From Rodentibacter ratti (GTDB lineage: Bacteria > Pseudomonadota > Gammaproteobacteria > Enterobacterales > Pasteurellaceae), in assembly GCF_002000485.1 (NCBI RefSeq), contig NZ_MLAJ01000010.1:23034-87033 (forward strand): a stretch of 64,000 bases of DNA. The letters are read 5' to 3'. Positions within the stretch are counted from its first letter, which is position 1. The number at the start of each line of letters is the position of its first letter. Below, one piece after another: positions 8,587 through 17,734 of this stretch. Position numbers and translations under genes: made by a program. Under the pieces are notes generated by a model that was not told where the DNA came from, searched no databases, and was given only the letters and a program-made list of their open reading frames with translations.

Positions 8587-10857
8587 ATGAACAAAAGTTT
8601 AAAGGTCACTAAGCGTGATGGTTCTCAGGAACAAATCAATCTTGATAAAATTCACCGCGTGATTACTTGGGCGGCTGAAGGATTAGAAAACGTTTCGGTT
8701 TCTCAAGTTGAATTACGTTCACATATTCAATTTTATGAAGGAATTCGCACTTCCGATATTCACGAAACCATCATCAAAGCCGCAGCGGATTTAATCAGCA
8801 AAGATACCCCTGATTATCAATATCTTGCCGCTCGTTTGGCGATTTTCCATTTACGTAAAAAAGCTTACGGTCACTTCGACCCGCCTCGTCTATATGAGCA
8901 TGTCAAAAAACTTGTACGTATGGGGAAATATGATCACGCCCTTTTAGACGATTACACCCGTGAAGAATGGGATGAAATGGACGGTTTTATCGACCACTGG
9001 CGTGATATGACTTTTTCTTATGCAGCCGTCAAACAATTGGAAGGCAAATATTTAGTGCAAAACCGTGTAACCGGTGAGATTTACGAATCGGCACAATTCC
9101 TTTATTTGTTGGTTGCCGCGAGTTTATTTTCAAAATATCCGCAGGAAACCCGCTTGGACTATATCAAGCGTTTTTACGATGCCACCTCCACCTTCAAAAT
9201 TTCCTTGCCAACACCGATTATGGCAGGTGTGCGTACCCCAACCCGTCAATTCAGTTCTTGTGTTTTAATTGAATGTGGCGATAGTTTGGATTCCATCAAC
9301 GCGACCGCTTCCGCCATTGTGAAATATGTTTCCCAACGTGCGGGAATTGGCGTGAACGCCGGTGCAATTCGTGCTTTAGGCAGTGAAATTCGTGGCGGTG
9401 AAGCGTTCCATACCGGTTGTATTCCGTTCTATAAATATTTCCAAACGGCGGTGAAATCTTGTTCACAAGGCGGCGTGCGTGGCGGTGCAGCAACAGTTTA
9501 CTATCCGTTATGGCACTTAGAAGCCGAAAGCCTGCTCGTGTTAAAAAATAACCGTGGAGTGGAAGATAACCGTGTTCGCCATATGGACTACGGCGTGCAA
9601 TTAAATAAATTAATGTATCAACGCTTAATTAAAGGCGGTGATATTACCTTGTTCAGCCCTTCCGATGTACCGGGGCTGTACGAAGCTTTCTTTGCCGATC
9701 AAGATAAATTTGAAGAACTTTATGTCAAATATGAGCAAGATCCAAGCATTCGTAAACGCACTGTTAAAGCGGTCGAGATTTTCTCTCTGTTAATGCAAGA
9801 GCGTGCCTCAACAGGTCGTATCTATATTCAAAATGTGGATCACTGTAATACTCACTCGCCGTTTGATCCGCAACTGGCGCCTGTACGTCAATCTAACCTC
9901 TGTCTAGAGATTGCCTTACCAACCAAACCGCTTGAGCATATTCATGATAAAAACGGGGAAATTGCGCTTTGTACCCTTTCTGCATTTAACTTAGGAAAAA
10001 TTGACAATCTTGATGAATTGGAAGAGTTAGCGAACCTTGCCGTTCGTGCCTTAGATGCCCTATTGGATTATCAAGACTACCCTGTTGCTGCGGCAAAACG
10101 TAGTTCCCTTGCCCGCCGTTCTTTAGGGATTGGTGTGATTAACTATGCTTATTACTTAGCGAAAAACGGGGTGCGTTATTCTGATGGCAGTGCCAATGAT
10201 TTAACCCACCGCACCTTTGAAGCCATCCAATACTACTTATTGAAAGCCTCAATGAATTTAGCCAAAGAACAAGGTGCTTGTGAATATTTCAATCAAACCA
10301 CCTATTCACAAGGTATTTTACCGATTGATACCTATAAAAAAGATTTGGATTCGCTCACACAAGAACCATTGCATTACGATTGGGAAAGTTTGCGTAAAGA
10401 AATTCAAGAGTTTGGCTTGCGTAACTCCACGCTCACCGCATTAATGCCGTCAGAAACGTCATCACAGATTTCTAACGCTACTAATGGTATCGAACCGCCT
10501 CGTGGTCATGTGAGTGTGAAAGCCTCAAAAGACGGTATCTTAAAACAAGTCGTGCCGGATTATGAAAACTTAAGCGAACAATACGAATTACTCTGGGATA
10601 TTCCAAGCAACGATGGCTATCTACACCTCGTGGGCATTATGCAAAAATTCGTGGATCAGGCGATCTCCGCCAATACCAACTACGATCCAAAACGCTTTGA
10701 AGACGGTAAAGTGCCGATGAAAGTGTTATTAAAAGATTTATTAACCGCTTACAAATACGGCTTAAAAACCCTTTACTACCAAAACACCCGTGACGGCGCA
10801 GAAGATGCCCAAGAAGATCTTGACGACGGCTGCGCAGGCGGAGCTTGTAAAATCTAA
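8587..10857 (+). CDS. nrdA: Ribonucleoside-diphosphate reductase class Ia, alpha subunit NrdA
   Basis: Large subunit of aerobic ribonucleotide reductase, which reduces NDPs to dNDPs. I chose the ATG at 8587 (756 aa; E. coli 761) because it begins MNKSLKVTKRDG as in homologues. An earlier ATG at 8545 overlaps an NrdR box. The N-terminal ATP cone covers about residues 5-90. The C-terminal redox pair is in GCAGGACKI (CxxxxC). nrdB follows 66 bases later behind an imperfect uptake-sequence stem. Regulation by NrdR is inferred from the boxes. Confidence 0.97.
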   Translation: MNKSLKVTKRDGSQEQINLDKIHRVITWAAEGLENVSVSQVELRSHIQFYEGIRTSDIHETIIKAAADLISKDTPDYQYLAARLAIFHLRKKAYGHFDPPRLYEHVKKLVRMGKYDHALLDDYTREEWDEMDGFIDHWRDMTFSYAAVKQLEGKYLVQNRVTGEIYESAQFLYLLVAASLFSKYPQETRLDYIKRFYDATSTFKISLPTPIMAGVRTPTRQFSSCVLIECGDSLDSINATASAIVKYVSQRAGIGVNAGAIRALGSEIRGGEAFHTGCIPFYKYFQTAVKSCSQGGVRGGAATVYYPLWHLEAESLLVLKNNRGVEDNRVRHMDYGVQLNKLMYQRLIKGGDITLFSPSDVPGLYEAFFADQDKFEELYVKYEQDPSIRKRTVKAVEIFSLLMQERASTGRIYIQNVDHCNTHSPFDPQLAPVRQSNLCLEIALPTKPLEHIHDKNGEIALCTLSAFNLGKIDNLDELEELANLAVRALDALLDYQDYPVAAAKRSSLARRSLGIGVINYAYYLAKNGVRYSDGSANDLTHRTFEAIQYYLLKASMNLAKEQGACEYFNQTTYSQGILPIDTYKKDLDSLTQEPLHYDWESLRKEIQEFGLRNSTLTALMPSETSSQISNATNGIEPPRGHVSVKASKDGILKQVVPDYENLSEQYELLWDIPSNDGYLHLVGIMQKFVDQAISANTNYDPKRFEDGKVPMKVLLKDLLTAYKYGLKTLYYQNTRDGAEDAQEDLDDGCAGGACKI

Positions 10858-10872
10858 TTAATCAACCCTTTA

Positions 10873-10903
10873 AAAGTGTGGCTAAAATCGACCGCACTTT
10901 TTT
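10873..10903 (+). terminator. Imperfect uptake-sequence stem between nrdA and nrdB
   Basis: AAAGTGTGG (one base off the uptake core) faces ACCGCACTTT, then T's. It could lower nrdB relative to nrdA transcription. Confidence 0.4.
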
Positions 10904-10923
10904 AGAAAACAGAGGAAACCCAA

Positions 10924-12054
10924 ATGGCATACACCACTTTCTCACAAACCAAAAACGACCAATTAAAAGAGCCGATGTTCTTTGGTCAGAATGTTAACGT
11001 TGCTCGTTACGATCAACAAAAATATGAGACTTTTGAAAAGCTCATTGAAAAACAACTTTCTTTCTTCTGGCGTCCGGAAGAAGTGGATGTTTCACAGGAT
11101 CGTATCGATTATGCAGCGTTACCTGATCATGAAAAACATATTTTCATCAGTAACTTAAAATATCAAACCCTGTTAGATTCTATTCAAGGCAGAAGCCCGA
11201 ACGTGGCATTGTTACCGTTGGTATCAATTCCGGAATTGGAAACTTGGATTGAAACTTGGACATTCTCTGAAACCATTCACAGCCGTTCTTACACCCATAT
11301 TATTCGTAATATCGTAAACGATCCCTCTATCGTTTTTGACGACATCGTGACTAACGAAGAAATTATCAAACGTGCAAAAGATATTTCTTCTTACTACGAT
11401 GATTTAATCCGTGATAGCCAACTTTATGGCTTGTACGGAGAAGGTACTTATACCGTAGACGGCAAAGAATGTGTCGTCACATTACGTAACCTCAAAAAAC
11501 AACTTTACCTTTGCTTAATGAGTGTCAATGCCCTTGAAGCGATTCGTTTCTATGTGTCTTTTGCTTGCTCCTTCGCCTTTGCAGAGCGCCAATTAATGGA
11601 AGGTAACGCAAAAATCATTAAATTTATTGCTCGTGATGAAGCCTTACACTTAACCGGCACACAGCATATTTTAAACATTATGGCGGCGGGTCAAGACGAT
11701 CCTGAAATGGCAGAAATTGCCGAAGAATGTAAACAAGAAGCCTATGATTTATTCCTTGCAGCAGCAGAGCAAGAAAAAGAATGGGCGGATTATTTGTTTA
11801 AAGACGGTTCAATGATCGGCTTAAATAAAGATATTTTGGTGCAATATGTAGAATATATCACCAATATCCGTATGCAAGCCGTTGGCTTACCGTTACCATT
11901 CCAAGCACGTTCTAACCCAATTCCTTGGATCAATGCATGGTTGGTGTCTGATAACGTGCAAGTGGCACCACAAGAAGTGGAAGTGAGTTCTTATCTTGTG
12001 GGACAAATCGACTCAAAAGTCGATACCAATGATTTTGGTGATTTTGATCTTTAA
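10924..12054 (+). CDS. nrdB: Ribonucleoside-diphosphate reductase class Ia, beta subunit NrdB
   Basis: 376-aa subunit carrying the di-iron/tyrosyl radical cofactor. It is the same length as E. coli NrdB. Ferritin-like helices include the ligand-bearing segments [19 protein letters not shown] (about 100-118) and [14 protein letters not shown] (about 235-248). AGAGGAAACCCAA precedes the ATG. It forms an operon with nrdA. The ferredoxin gene yfaE, which follows nrdB in E. coli, is absent here; a terminator follows directly. Confidence 0.97.
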   Translation: MAYTTFSQTKNDQLKEPMFFGQNVNVARYDQQKYETFEKLIEKQLSFFWRPEEVDVSQDRIDYAALPDHEKHIFISNLKYQTLLDSIQGRSPNVALLPLVSIPELETWIETWTFSETIHSRSYTHIIRNIVNDPSIVFDDIVTNEEIIKRAKDISSYYDDLIRDSQLYGLYGEGTYTVDGKECVVTLRNLKKQLYLCLMSVNALEAIRFYVSFACSFAFAERQLMEGNAKIIKFIARDEALHLTGTQHILNIMAAGQDDPEMAEIAEECKQEAYDLFLAAAEQEKEWADYLFKDGSMIGLNKDILVQYVEYITNIRMQAVGLPLPFQARSNPIPWINAWLVSDNVQVAPQEVEVSSYLVGQIDSKVDTNDFGDFDL

Positions 12055-12085
12055 TACATAAACATTTTAAATTTATTTAATAGAT

Positions 12086-12112
12086 AAGAGCCGGTCTTGC
12101 CGGCTCTTTTTT
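12086..12112 (+). terminator. Terminator after nrdB
   Basis: AGAGCCGG / CCGGCTCT stem with a short loop followed by T6. Strong intrinsic terminator. Confidence 0.9.
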
Positions 12113-12306
12113 ATATCCTAATTGCCTTATATTCTACATAACATAAGAATGATAAACCCCTCAAACCGTCCCTATCAATTATTCACTATTACTAAATAAT
12201 CTTTTAACAAAAACCATATTTTTCTTTTTTCAGGAAAGCGTAATATATGTCACATCAAGAACGCACAGTATGTGCAACTCATTTTTTAAAAAATTAAGGA
12301 ACATCT

Positions 12307-13029
12307 ATGAAAACTGTATTTCATTCTGCAAATTCTCGTGGCAACGCAGATCACGGTTGGTTAAAAAGTCGTCATACTTTTAGTTTCGCAAACTACTATG
12401 ATGCAGATCGCATTCATTTTGGTGCATTACGGGTGATTAACGATGACTTCGTTGAAGGCGGTCGTGGTTTTGCAACACATCCACACGATAATATGGAGAT
12501 TATTTCCATTCCGTTAAGCGGTGATTTAGCACACCGTGACAGTATGGGAAACGGCAGTGTGATTCGCCACGGCGATATTCAAGTGATGTCCGCCGGTAGC
12601 GGCATTACTCACAGTGAAATGAACCCAAATACGAATACGCCGGTGAAATTTTTACAAATTTGGGTATTCCCAAACAAACGCAATGTTGAGCCTCGTTATC
12701 AACAAATTAGCATTGCGGAGGGATCAAAACCAAACGATTTCCAACAAATTCTTTCACCAAATGTTGACGATGAAGGCGTATGGATTCACCAAAATGCGTG
12801 GTTTAACTTGGCAAAATTTGACAAAGGCACTGCAAAAGAATATCGCCTCAATGAGACAAAAAACGGTGTCTATGTGTTTGTGATCAAAGGATCAGCAAAA
12901 GTAGCCGGTGTCGCGCTTTCCGAACGTGATGGTTTAGGGGTTTGGGATGTAGAAAACTTCAATGTGGAAGCAACAGATGATGCCGAAATTTTGTTGATGG
13001 AAGTCCCAATGGAACTCAGCATAGCATAA
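12307..13029 (+). CDS. Pirin family protein (YhhW/YhaK-like bicupin)
   Basis: 240-aa cytoplasmic bicupin. The N-terminal cupin carries the metal ligands in GFATHPHDNMEI (two His near residues 58-60) and GITHSEMNP (His and Glu near residues 101-103), the quercetin-2,3-dioxygenase/pirin pattern. Physiological substrate is unknown; some pirins have quercetinase activity in vitro. TAAGGAACATCT gives a good ribosome site. It is a single gene, flanked by the nrdB terminator and by the REP-like pair. Confidence 0.88.
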   Translation: MKTVFHSANSRGNADHGWLKSRHTFSFANYYDADRIHFGALRVINDDFVEGGRGFATHPHDNMEIISIPLSGDLAHRDSMGNGSVIRHGDIQVMSAGSGITHSEMNPNTNTPVKFLQIWVFPNKRNVEPRYQQISIAEGSKPNDFQQILSPNVDDEGVWIHQNAWFNLAKFDKGTAKEYRLNETKNGVYVFVIKGSAKVAGVALSERDGLGVWDVENFNVEATDDAEILLMEVPMELSIA

Positions 13030-13049
13030 AGTGGCAAAGTACTAATTGA

Positions 13050-13124
13050 GGGACACACTGCGTGTGTCCGTTATAAAATTAAATCATTTCAATATGTTAC
13101 AAGCGGACACACGCAGTGTGTCCC
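13050..13124. repeat. REP-like inverted pair (two 21-bp palindromic units)
   Basis: 13050-13070 (GGGACACACTGCG then TGTGTCCG) and 13104-13124 are exact reverse complements. Each unit is itself nearly palindromic (GGACACAC/GTGTGTCC). On the minus strand the second unit is preceded by GTAG, the head tetranucleotide typical of RAYT-mobilised REP elements. The pair with a 33-bp AT-rich spacer looks like a BIME. It may also act as the pirin terminator. Confidence 0.75.
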
Positions 13125-13205
13125 TACATTTCGTTAAAATGACTGCTGCTGTGCATTTTCTACATAATACCGAAAATTTGACCGCTCTTTTTAACCCGGC
13201 ATAAT

Positions 13206-13234
13206 TTGTTAAAACAATTTGATCTAAATAATAA
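13206..13234 (+). promoter_or_regulatory. Candidate sigma-70 promoter for the DASS transporter
   Basis: TTGTTA at 13206-13211 and TAATAA at 13229-13234 are separated by 17 bases. They lie about 70 bases before the chosen ATG. Confidence 0.4.
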
Positions 13235-13303
13235 ATTCTGTTAAAAGCTTAGTTGGAAAATATACAATATGATAACAAAAGGCTTCATTATGGAGGTTTT
13301 ACA

Positions 13304-14689
13304 ATGCAAAAAAACACAACATATTTTTCCAAATATAAAAGCTTAATTATCCTTGCTTTAGATTTTATTCTCATGCTTGTTTTAATTAATTACCTTCCTT
13401 TCTCCTCACAAGAAAATCGTGGTCTTGCTTTACTCATCTTTGTCGGGATTTTATGGCTAACCGAGGCATTCAATATTACCGTTACATCACTTATGGTGCC
13501 GATCCTTGCCATTGGTTTGGGGTTGATTAACACACAAAAAGCACTCGCGCCTTTTTCAACCCCTATTATTTATATGTTTTTTGGTGGATTTGTTGTCGCT
13601 GCAGTTCTACAAATTCAGAATCTCGACAAAATTATCGCTAACTACATTATCCGCTTAGCTAAAGGCAATTTAAAATTATCTGTCGCTTATCTATTTGGCG
13701 TGACAATTTTTCTTTCTATGTGGATAAATAATACCGCCGTGACAGCGATGATGTTACCGCTGACTATGGGGATGTTAAAAGGTATTAATGCTCAGAAAAA
13801 TTATCGCCTCTATTGTTTCGTCTTACTTGGAATGGCATTTAGTGCGAATATTGGTGGTATCGGAACGCTTGTCGGCAGTGCCCCTAATGCCATTCTAGCC
13901 TCTCAAATTCAGGTTACGTTTACAGAATGGTTAGCTTATGGATTTCCCGTTATGTTACTCTTGATCCCATCGATGATTTTTGCATTATGGGTGATTTTAC
14001 GTCCTGACTTTTCTATCGATTTTTCACCGTCAATCGAAAAAATTGAACTCAACCGGAAAAATATACTGACTCTTGGTATTTTTATTTTTATGACGGTTTT
14101 ATTATTGTTTGGCTCTATTATTAACCCGTTGATCAGTCAATTCTTAGAATTACCGAAAAACATTGAAAATTTCGATACAGTAATTGCACTTCTCGTTGTT
14201 ATTCTAATTTGTTCTTCCGGGGTTGCCAGCTGGAAAGAAATCCAAGAACGTGTGGAATGGGGCGTACTTTTACTGTTTGGCGGCGGCTTAACACTCAGTA
14301 TTGTTATGAAAGATTCGGGCGCCAGTAAAATTATGGCAGATACCATTGTGCAATTTATACAGGAGAAACCGCTTTGGGTACTCTGCTTTGCCATCGCCGG
14401 CTTTATTATCTTCTTAACGGAATTTACCTCTAATACGGCAAGTGCCGCATTAATCATCCCTATTGTAATCTCCGTTGCGCAATCTATGGGATTACCGCCT
14501 ATTGCACTTGCTGCGATTATTGCTTGTGGTGCCAGCTGTGCCTTTATGTTGCCTATCGCAACGCCGCCGAATGCCATTGTTTTCTCAACAGGCCATGTTA
14601 AACAAATTGATATGGCAAAAGTCGGATTGATCTTGAATTTATTCTGTATCGCAGTGATTGGAGGATTTGCCTACTTTATGTGGCTCTAA
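13304..14689 (+). CDS. DASS/SLC13 family sodium:dicarboxylate symporter
   Basis: 461-aa inner-membrane transporter with many hydrophobic segments. It carries two copies of the inverted family signature: MWINNTAVTAMMLPL (first SNT-like hairpin) with IGTLVGSAPNAI, and FTSNTASAALIIPI with LPIATPPNAIVFS (second). Family members import di- or tricarboxylates such as succinate or malate with Na+; the substrate here is inferred only. I chose the start at 13304 because TGGAGG lies 7 bases upstream. The ATG-less extension to 13253 has no ribosome site. It is a single gene ending in a strong uptake-sequence terminator. Confidence 0.88.
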   Translation: MQKNTTYFSKYKSLIILALDFILMLVLINYLPFSSQENRGLALLIFVGILWLTEAFNITVTSLMVPILAIGLGLINTQKALAPFSTPIIYMFFGGFVVAAVLQIQNLDKIIANYIIRLAKGNLKLSVAYLFGVTIFLSMWINNTAVTAMMLPLTMGMLKGINAQKNYRLYCFVLLGMAFSANIGGIGTLVGSAPNAILASQIQVTFTEWLAYGFPVMLLLIPSMIFALWVILRPDFSIDFSPSIEKIELNRKNILTLGIFIFMTVLLLFGSIINPLISQFLELPKNIENFDTVIALLVVILICSSGVASWKEIQERVEWGVLLLFGGGLTLSIVMKDSGASKIMADTIVQFIQEKPLWVLCFAIAGFIIFLTEFTSNTASAALIIPIVISVAQSMGLPPIALAAIIACGASCAFMLPIATPPNAIVFSTGHVKQIDMAKVGLILNLFCIAVIGGFAYFMWL

Positions 14690-14705
14690 AAATAAAATCA
14701 CAAAA

Positions 14706-14748
14706 AAATGACCGCACTTTAATCACTCAAAGTGCGGTCATTTCTTTT
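14706..14748. terminator. Bidirectional uptake-sequence terminator between the DASS gene and folE
   Basis: AAATGACCGCACTTT and AAAGTGCGGTCATTT form a 15-bp stem with about an 8-base loop and T/A runs on both sides. It serves two convergent genes. Confidence 0.85.
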
Positions 14749-14755
14749 AACATTT

Positions 14756-15412
14756 TTATTTTTGGATTGATGCTAAAAACTCTTTGCGGGTTTCACGATC
14801 TTCCAAGAATACTCCGCCGTAAGCAGACGTCACTGTATAACTGTTGGTATCTTTCACTCCACGGGCTTTGACACAAAAATGGGTTGCTTTCACATAAACG
14901 GCAACATCGTCAGTTTCCAAAATAGTTTGAAAAGCCGTTAAAAGTTGTTCTGTTAAACGCTCTTGTACTTGCGGACGTTGTGCAAAAAAAGCAACAATCC
15001 GATTAATTTTAGAAAGCCCGATTACCCAATCTTTTGGATAGTAAGCAACCGCAACTTTGCCATCAATGGTGACAAAATGATGCTCACAAGTGCTTGTGAG
15101 CGTAATATCATTGACTTGCACCATTTCACTGACTTTCATTTGATTTTTAATTTTTGTCATTTTAGGGAAATTGGCATAATCCATTCCACTAAAAATTTCG
15201 TCAATGAACATTTTTGCCAAACGATTCGGCGTTTCTTCTAAACTATCGTCCCTTAAATCCAGCCCGATCAGTTTCATCACCTCTCGCATATGATTGGAAA
15301 TACCAGAACGGCGTTCGTCTTTATTTTGGTTGGAGATAATCATTGGGGTTTCAATACCCTTAGCAATCAGGGCATCACGCACATTTAGTGCATCTTGAGA
15401 AATATCGCTCAT
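14756..15412 (-). CDS. folE: GTP cyclohydrolase I FolE
   Basis: 218-aa cytoplasmic enzyme making 7,8-dihydroneopterin triphosphate from GTP, the first step of tetrahydrofolate synthesis. The zinc site is visible as STCEHHF (Cys and His, about residues 108-114) and HFCVKARG (Cys, about 177-184). Length matches E. coli FolE (222). It is divergent from moeA. Together with pabABC in this window it supplies the pterin and pABA branches of folate. Confidence 0.96.
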   Translation of the reverse strand: MSDISQDALNVRDALIAKGIETPMIISNQNKDERRSGISNHMREVMKLIGLDLRDDSLEETPNRLAKMFIDEIFSGMDYANFPKMTKIKNQMKVSEMVQVNDITLTSTCEHHFVTIDGKVAVAYYPKDWVIGLSKINRIVAFFAQRPQVQERLTEQLLTAFQTILETDDVAVYVKATHFCVKARGVKDTNSYTVTSAYGGVFLEDRETRKEFLASIQK

Positions 15413-15593
15413 TTACTTTCCGTTCCTAAAAAATGATGCGGCATTCTAGCAAAATATAAGTACATCGTAAAATGAGAAAAATCACCAATATTTATTGATA
15501 TCATTCATCATTTCAGGATTTAGCCCTTAAATTAGAGATCATTTCGCGATAGAATACCCGACAAATATTCTCAACCGTTGACACAGGATTTTT

Positions 15594-16811
15594 ATGCTTC
15601 CGTTAGATCAAGCTTTGCACCAAATGCTTAGCCAGCTCCCTTTTCCAACACAAAGTGAAACCCTTTCGTTAACCGATGCGGCAAACCGTGTATGTGCCGA
15701 GGATGTGATATCACCAATCAATGTTCCTTCCTTTGATAATTCAGCCATGGACGGCTATGCCGTGCGTTTGGCTGATTTAGCACAATCCTTAACGCTCTCC
15801 GTTGCAGGGAAATCTTTTGCCGGAAATCCGTTCAAAGGCGAATGGATACCGCAAAGTGCCGTGCGAATTATGACCGGTGCGATGATCCCTCAGGGTGCGG
15901 ATGCGGTGGTTATGCAGGAACAGGTTACCGTCAATGAAGACAGCACGATCACATTGAGTGAATTTCCCAAAGCCAACCAAAATGTTCGCCGTATTGGTGA
16001 GGATGTCAAAAAAGGGGATATTGTCTTGCAACAAGGCGAAGTATTGAATGCGGTGTCCTTACCATTACTTGCCTCACTCGGCATTGCCGAAGTAAAAGTT
16101 TATCCTCGTTTAAAAGTCGCAATACTTTCTACCGGAGATGAATTGGTACAAGTTGGGCAACCGTTAAAAGAGGGGCAAATTTACGATACAAACCGTTTCA
16201 CAATCAAACTTATGTTGCAACAATTAAATTGTGAAGTATTGGATTTTGGTTTATTGCCCGATAACGAAGCGGAATTTGAAAAAACTTTTGTTGAAGCACA
16301 ACGTCAAGCGGATTTACTTATTACGAGCGGTGGTGTTTCCGTTGGTGAAGCAGATTTTACCAAAACCGTGTTAGAAAAAGTCGGCACAATTAATTTTTGG
16401 AAAATTGCGATGAAACCGGGTAAGCCTTTTGCCTTTGGGAAATTAGAAAACGCTTGGTTCTGCGGATTACCGGGTAATCCTGTTTCCGCTTTAGTCACAT
16501 TTTATCAGCTCGTACAACCGGCAATTTTACAATTAAGCGGGCAAAAACATCGCAAAAAACAACCGCACTTTACTGCCATTGCTGCAACCAATTTGAAAAA
16601 AACACCGGGCCGTTTAGATTTCCAACGGGGTTATTATCAAATGAATGAAAACGGGCAACTTAAAGTGCAACCGGTGGGTTTCCAAGGTTCTCATTTGTTC
16701 AGCTCTTTTGTGAAAAGTAATTGTTTTATCGTATTAGAAAAAGATCGCGGTAATGTTGCAGCCGGAGAAACTGTGACGATTGAACCGTTTAATCATCTAT
16801 TGGGGCAATAA
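15594..16811 (+). CDS. moeA: Molybdopterin molybdotransferase MoeA
   Basis: 405-aa enzyme that inserts molybdate into adenylylated molybdopterin. Motifs: DNSAMDGYA near residue 47, IMTGAMIPQGADAVV near 88, STGDELV near 178, SGGVSVGEADF near 243 and LPGNPVSA near 292. Length matches E. coli MoeA (411). The stop overlaps the moeB start (TAATG), so the two are translationally coupled. Confidence 0.96.
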   Translation: MLPLDQALHQMLSQLPFPTQSETLSLTDAANRVCAEDVISPINVPSFDNSAMDGYAVRLADLAQSLTLSVAGKSFAGNPFKGEWIPQSAVRIMTGAMIPQGADAVVMQEQVTVNEDSTITLSEFPKANQNVRRIGEDVKKGDIVLQQGEVLNAVSLPLLASLGIAEVKVYPRLKVAILSTGDELVQVGQPLKEGQIYDTNRFTIKLMLQQLNCEVLDFGLLPDNEAEFEKTFVEAQRQADLLITSGGVSVGEADFTKTVLEKVGTINFWKIAMKPGKPFAFGKLENAWFCGLPGNPVSALVTFYQLVQPAILQLSGQKHRKKQPHFTAIAATNLKKTPGRLDFQRGYYQMNENGQLKVQPVGFQGSHLFSSFVKSNCFIVLEKDRGNVAAGETVTIEPFNHLLGQ

Positions 16812-17542
16812 TGTCTGCACTAAGTTATGAAGAAGAGCTGCGTTACAACCGCCAAATTATTATGAAATCTGTCGATTTTGATGGACAGGAAAAGTTAAAA
16901 GACAGCAAAATGCTGATCGTAGGCTTAGGCGGCTTGGGCTGTGCCGCTGCACAATATCTTGCGGCTGCCGGTGTAGGACATTTAACGCTTTTGGATTTTG
17001 ATCAAGTTTCGCTTTCTAACCTCCAGCGTCAAATATTACATTGTGATGCAAGACTGAATATGCCGAAGGTAGATTCTGCAAAAATTGCCTTACAGCAAAT
17101 TAATCCGCATATTGAAATTAAGACAATCAACGATAAATTGGATGAAGAAAAACTCGGCGAAATTATACCGCACTTTCAAGTCATTCTTGACTGTACCGAT
17201 AATGTCGAGATCCGTAATCAACTGGATCGTCAATGTCAGAAAAATCAAATTCCGCTGGTTTCCGGCGCGGCAATTAGAATGGAAGGGCAAATATCAGTCT
17301 TCACTTATGAACCCAATACGCCCACTTACCAAGATCTCAGCCAACTTTTTGGACAAAATGTGCTGAGCTGTGTAGAAGCCGGTGTGCTCGCTCCGATTGT
17401 GGGAATTGTGGGCGCTATTCAGGCATTAGAGGCGATTAAAGTTCGACTCAATATTGGCGAGAATTTATCCGGTCGTTTATTAATGATCGATGGGATGACA
17501 ATGAAAATCAGGGAAATTAAATTGCCGATAAAAACGGCTTAA
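16811..17542 (+). CDS. moeB: Molybdopterin-synthase adenylyltransferase MoeB (zinc cysteines absent)
   Basis: 243-aa E1-like enzyme that adenylates the C-terminus of MoaD. The nucleotide site GLGGLGCAAAQYL (about residues 37-49) and the LSCVEAG segment are conserved. The two CxxC pairs that hold zinc in E. coli MoeB are both missing. The segment at about bases 17318-17340 reads PTYQDLS where E. coli has PCYRCLS, and the C-terminus ends before the GCEVCG motif. It overlaps moeA by one base. Function is likely intact but the structural zinc is not. Confidence 0.92.
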   Translation: MSALSYEEELRYNRQIIMKSVDFDGQEKLKDSKMLIVGLGGLGCAAAQYLAAAGVGHLTLLDFDQVSLSNLQRQILHCDARLNMPKVDSAKIALQQINPHIEIKTINDKLDEEKLGEIIPHFQVILDCTDNVEIRNQLDRQCQKNQIPLVSGAAIRMEGQISVFTYEPNTPTYQDLSQLFGQNVLSCVEAGVLAPIVGIVGAIQALEAIKVRLNIGENLSGRLLMIDGMTMKIREIKLPIKTA

Positions 17543-17734
17543 ATATTTTTATTTCAACGAAAACACTCAAAATTACAAGTTATACAGTTAGTCTTTATCA
17601 TATCAAATAAACAATGGGGCATTTATATACTGCCTCATCGGCAAGTTATCCTACCTAGAAATAATTAAACTTTTAAGTGAAAATTCGCCATAATTTGATA
17701 TGATTCTTCGTTTAATTTCGGAAAGTATCTCAAA

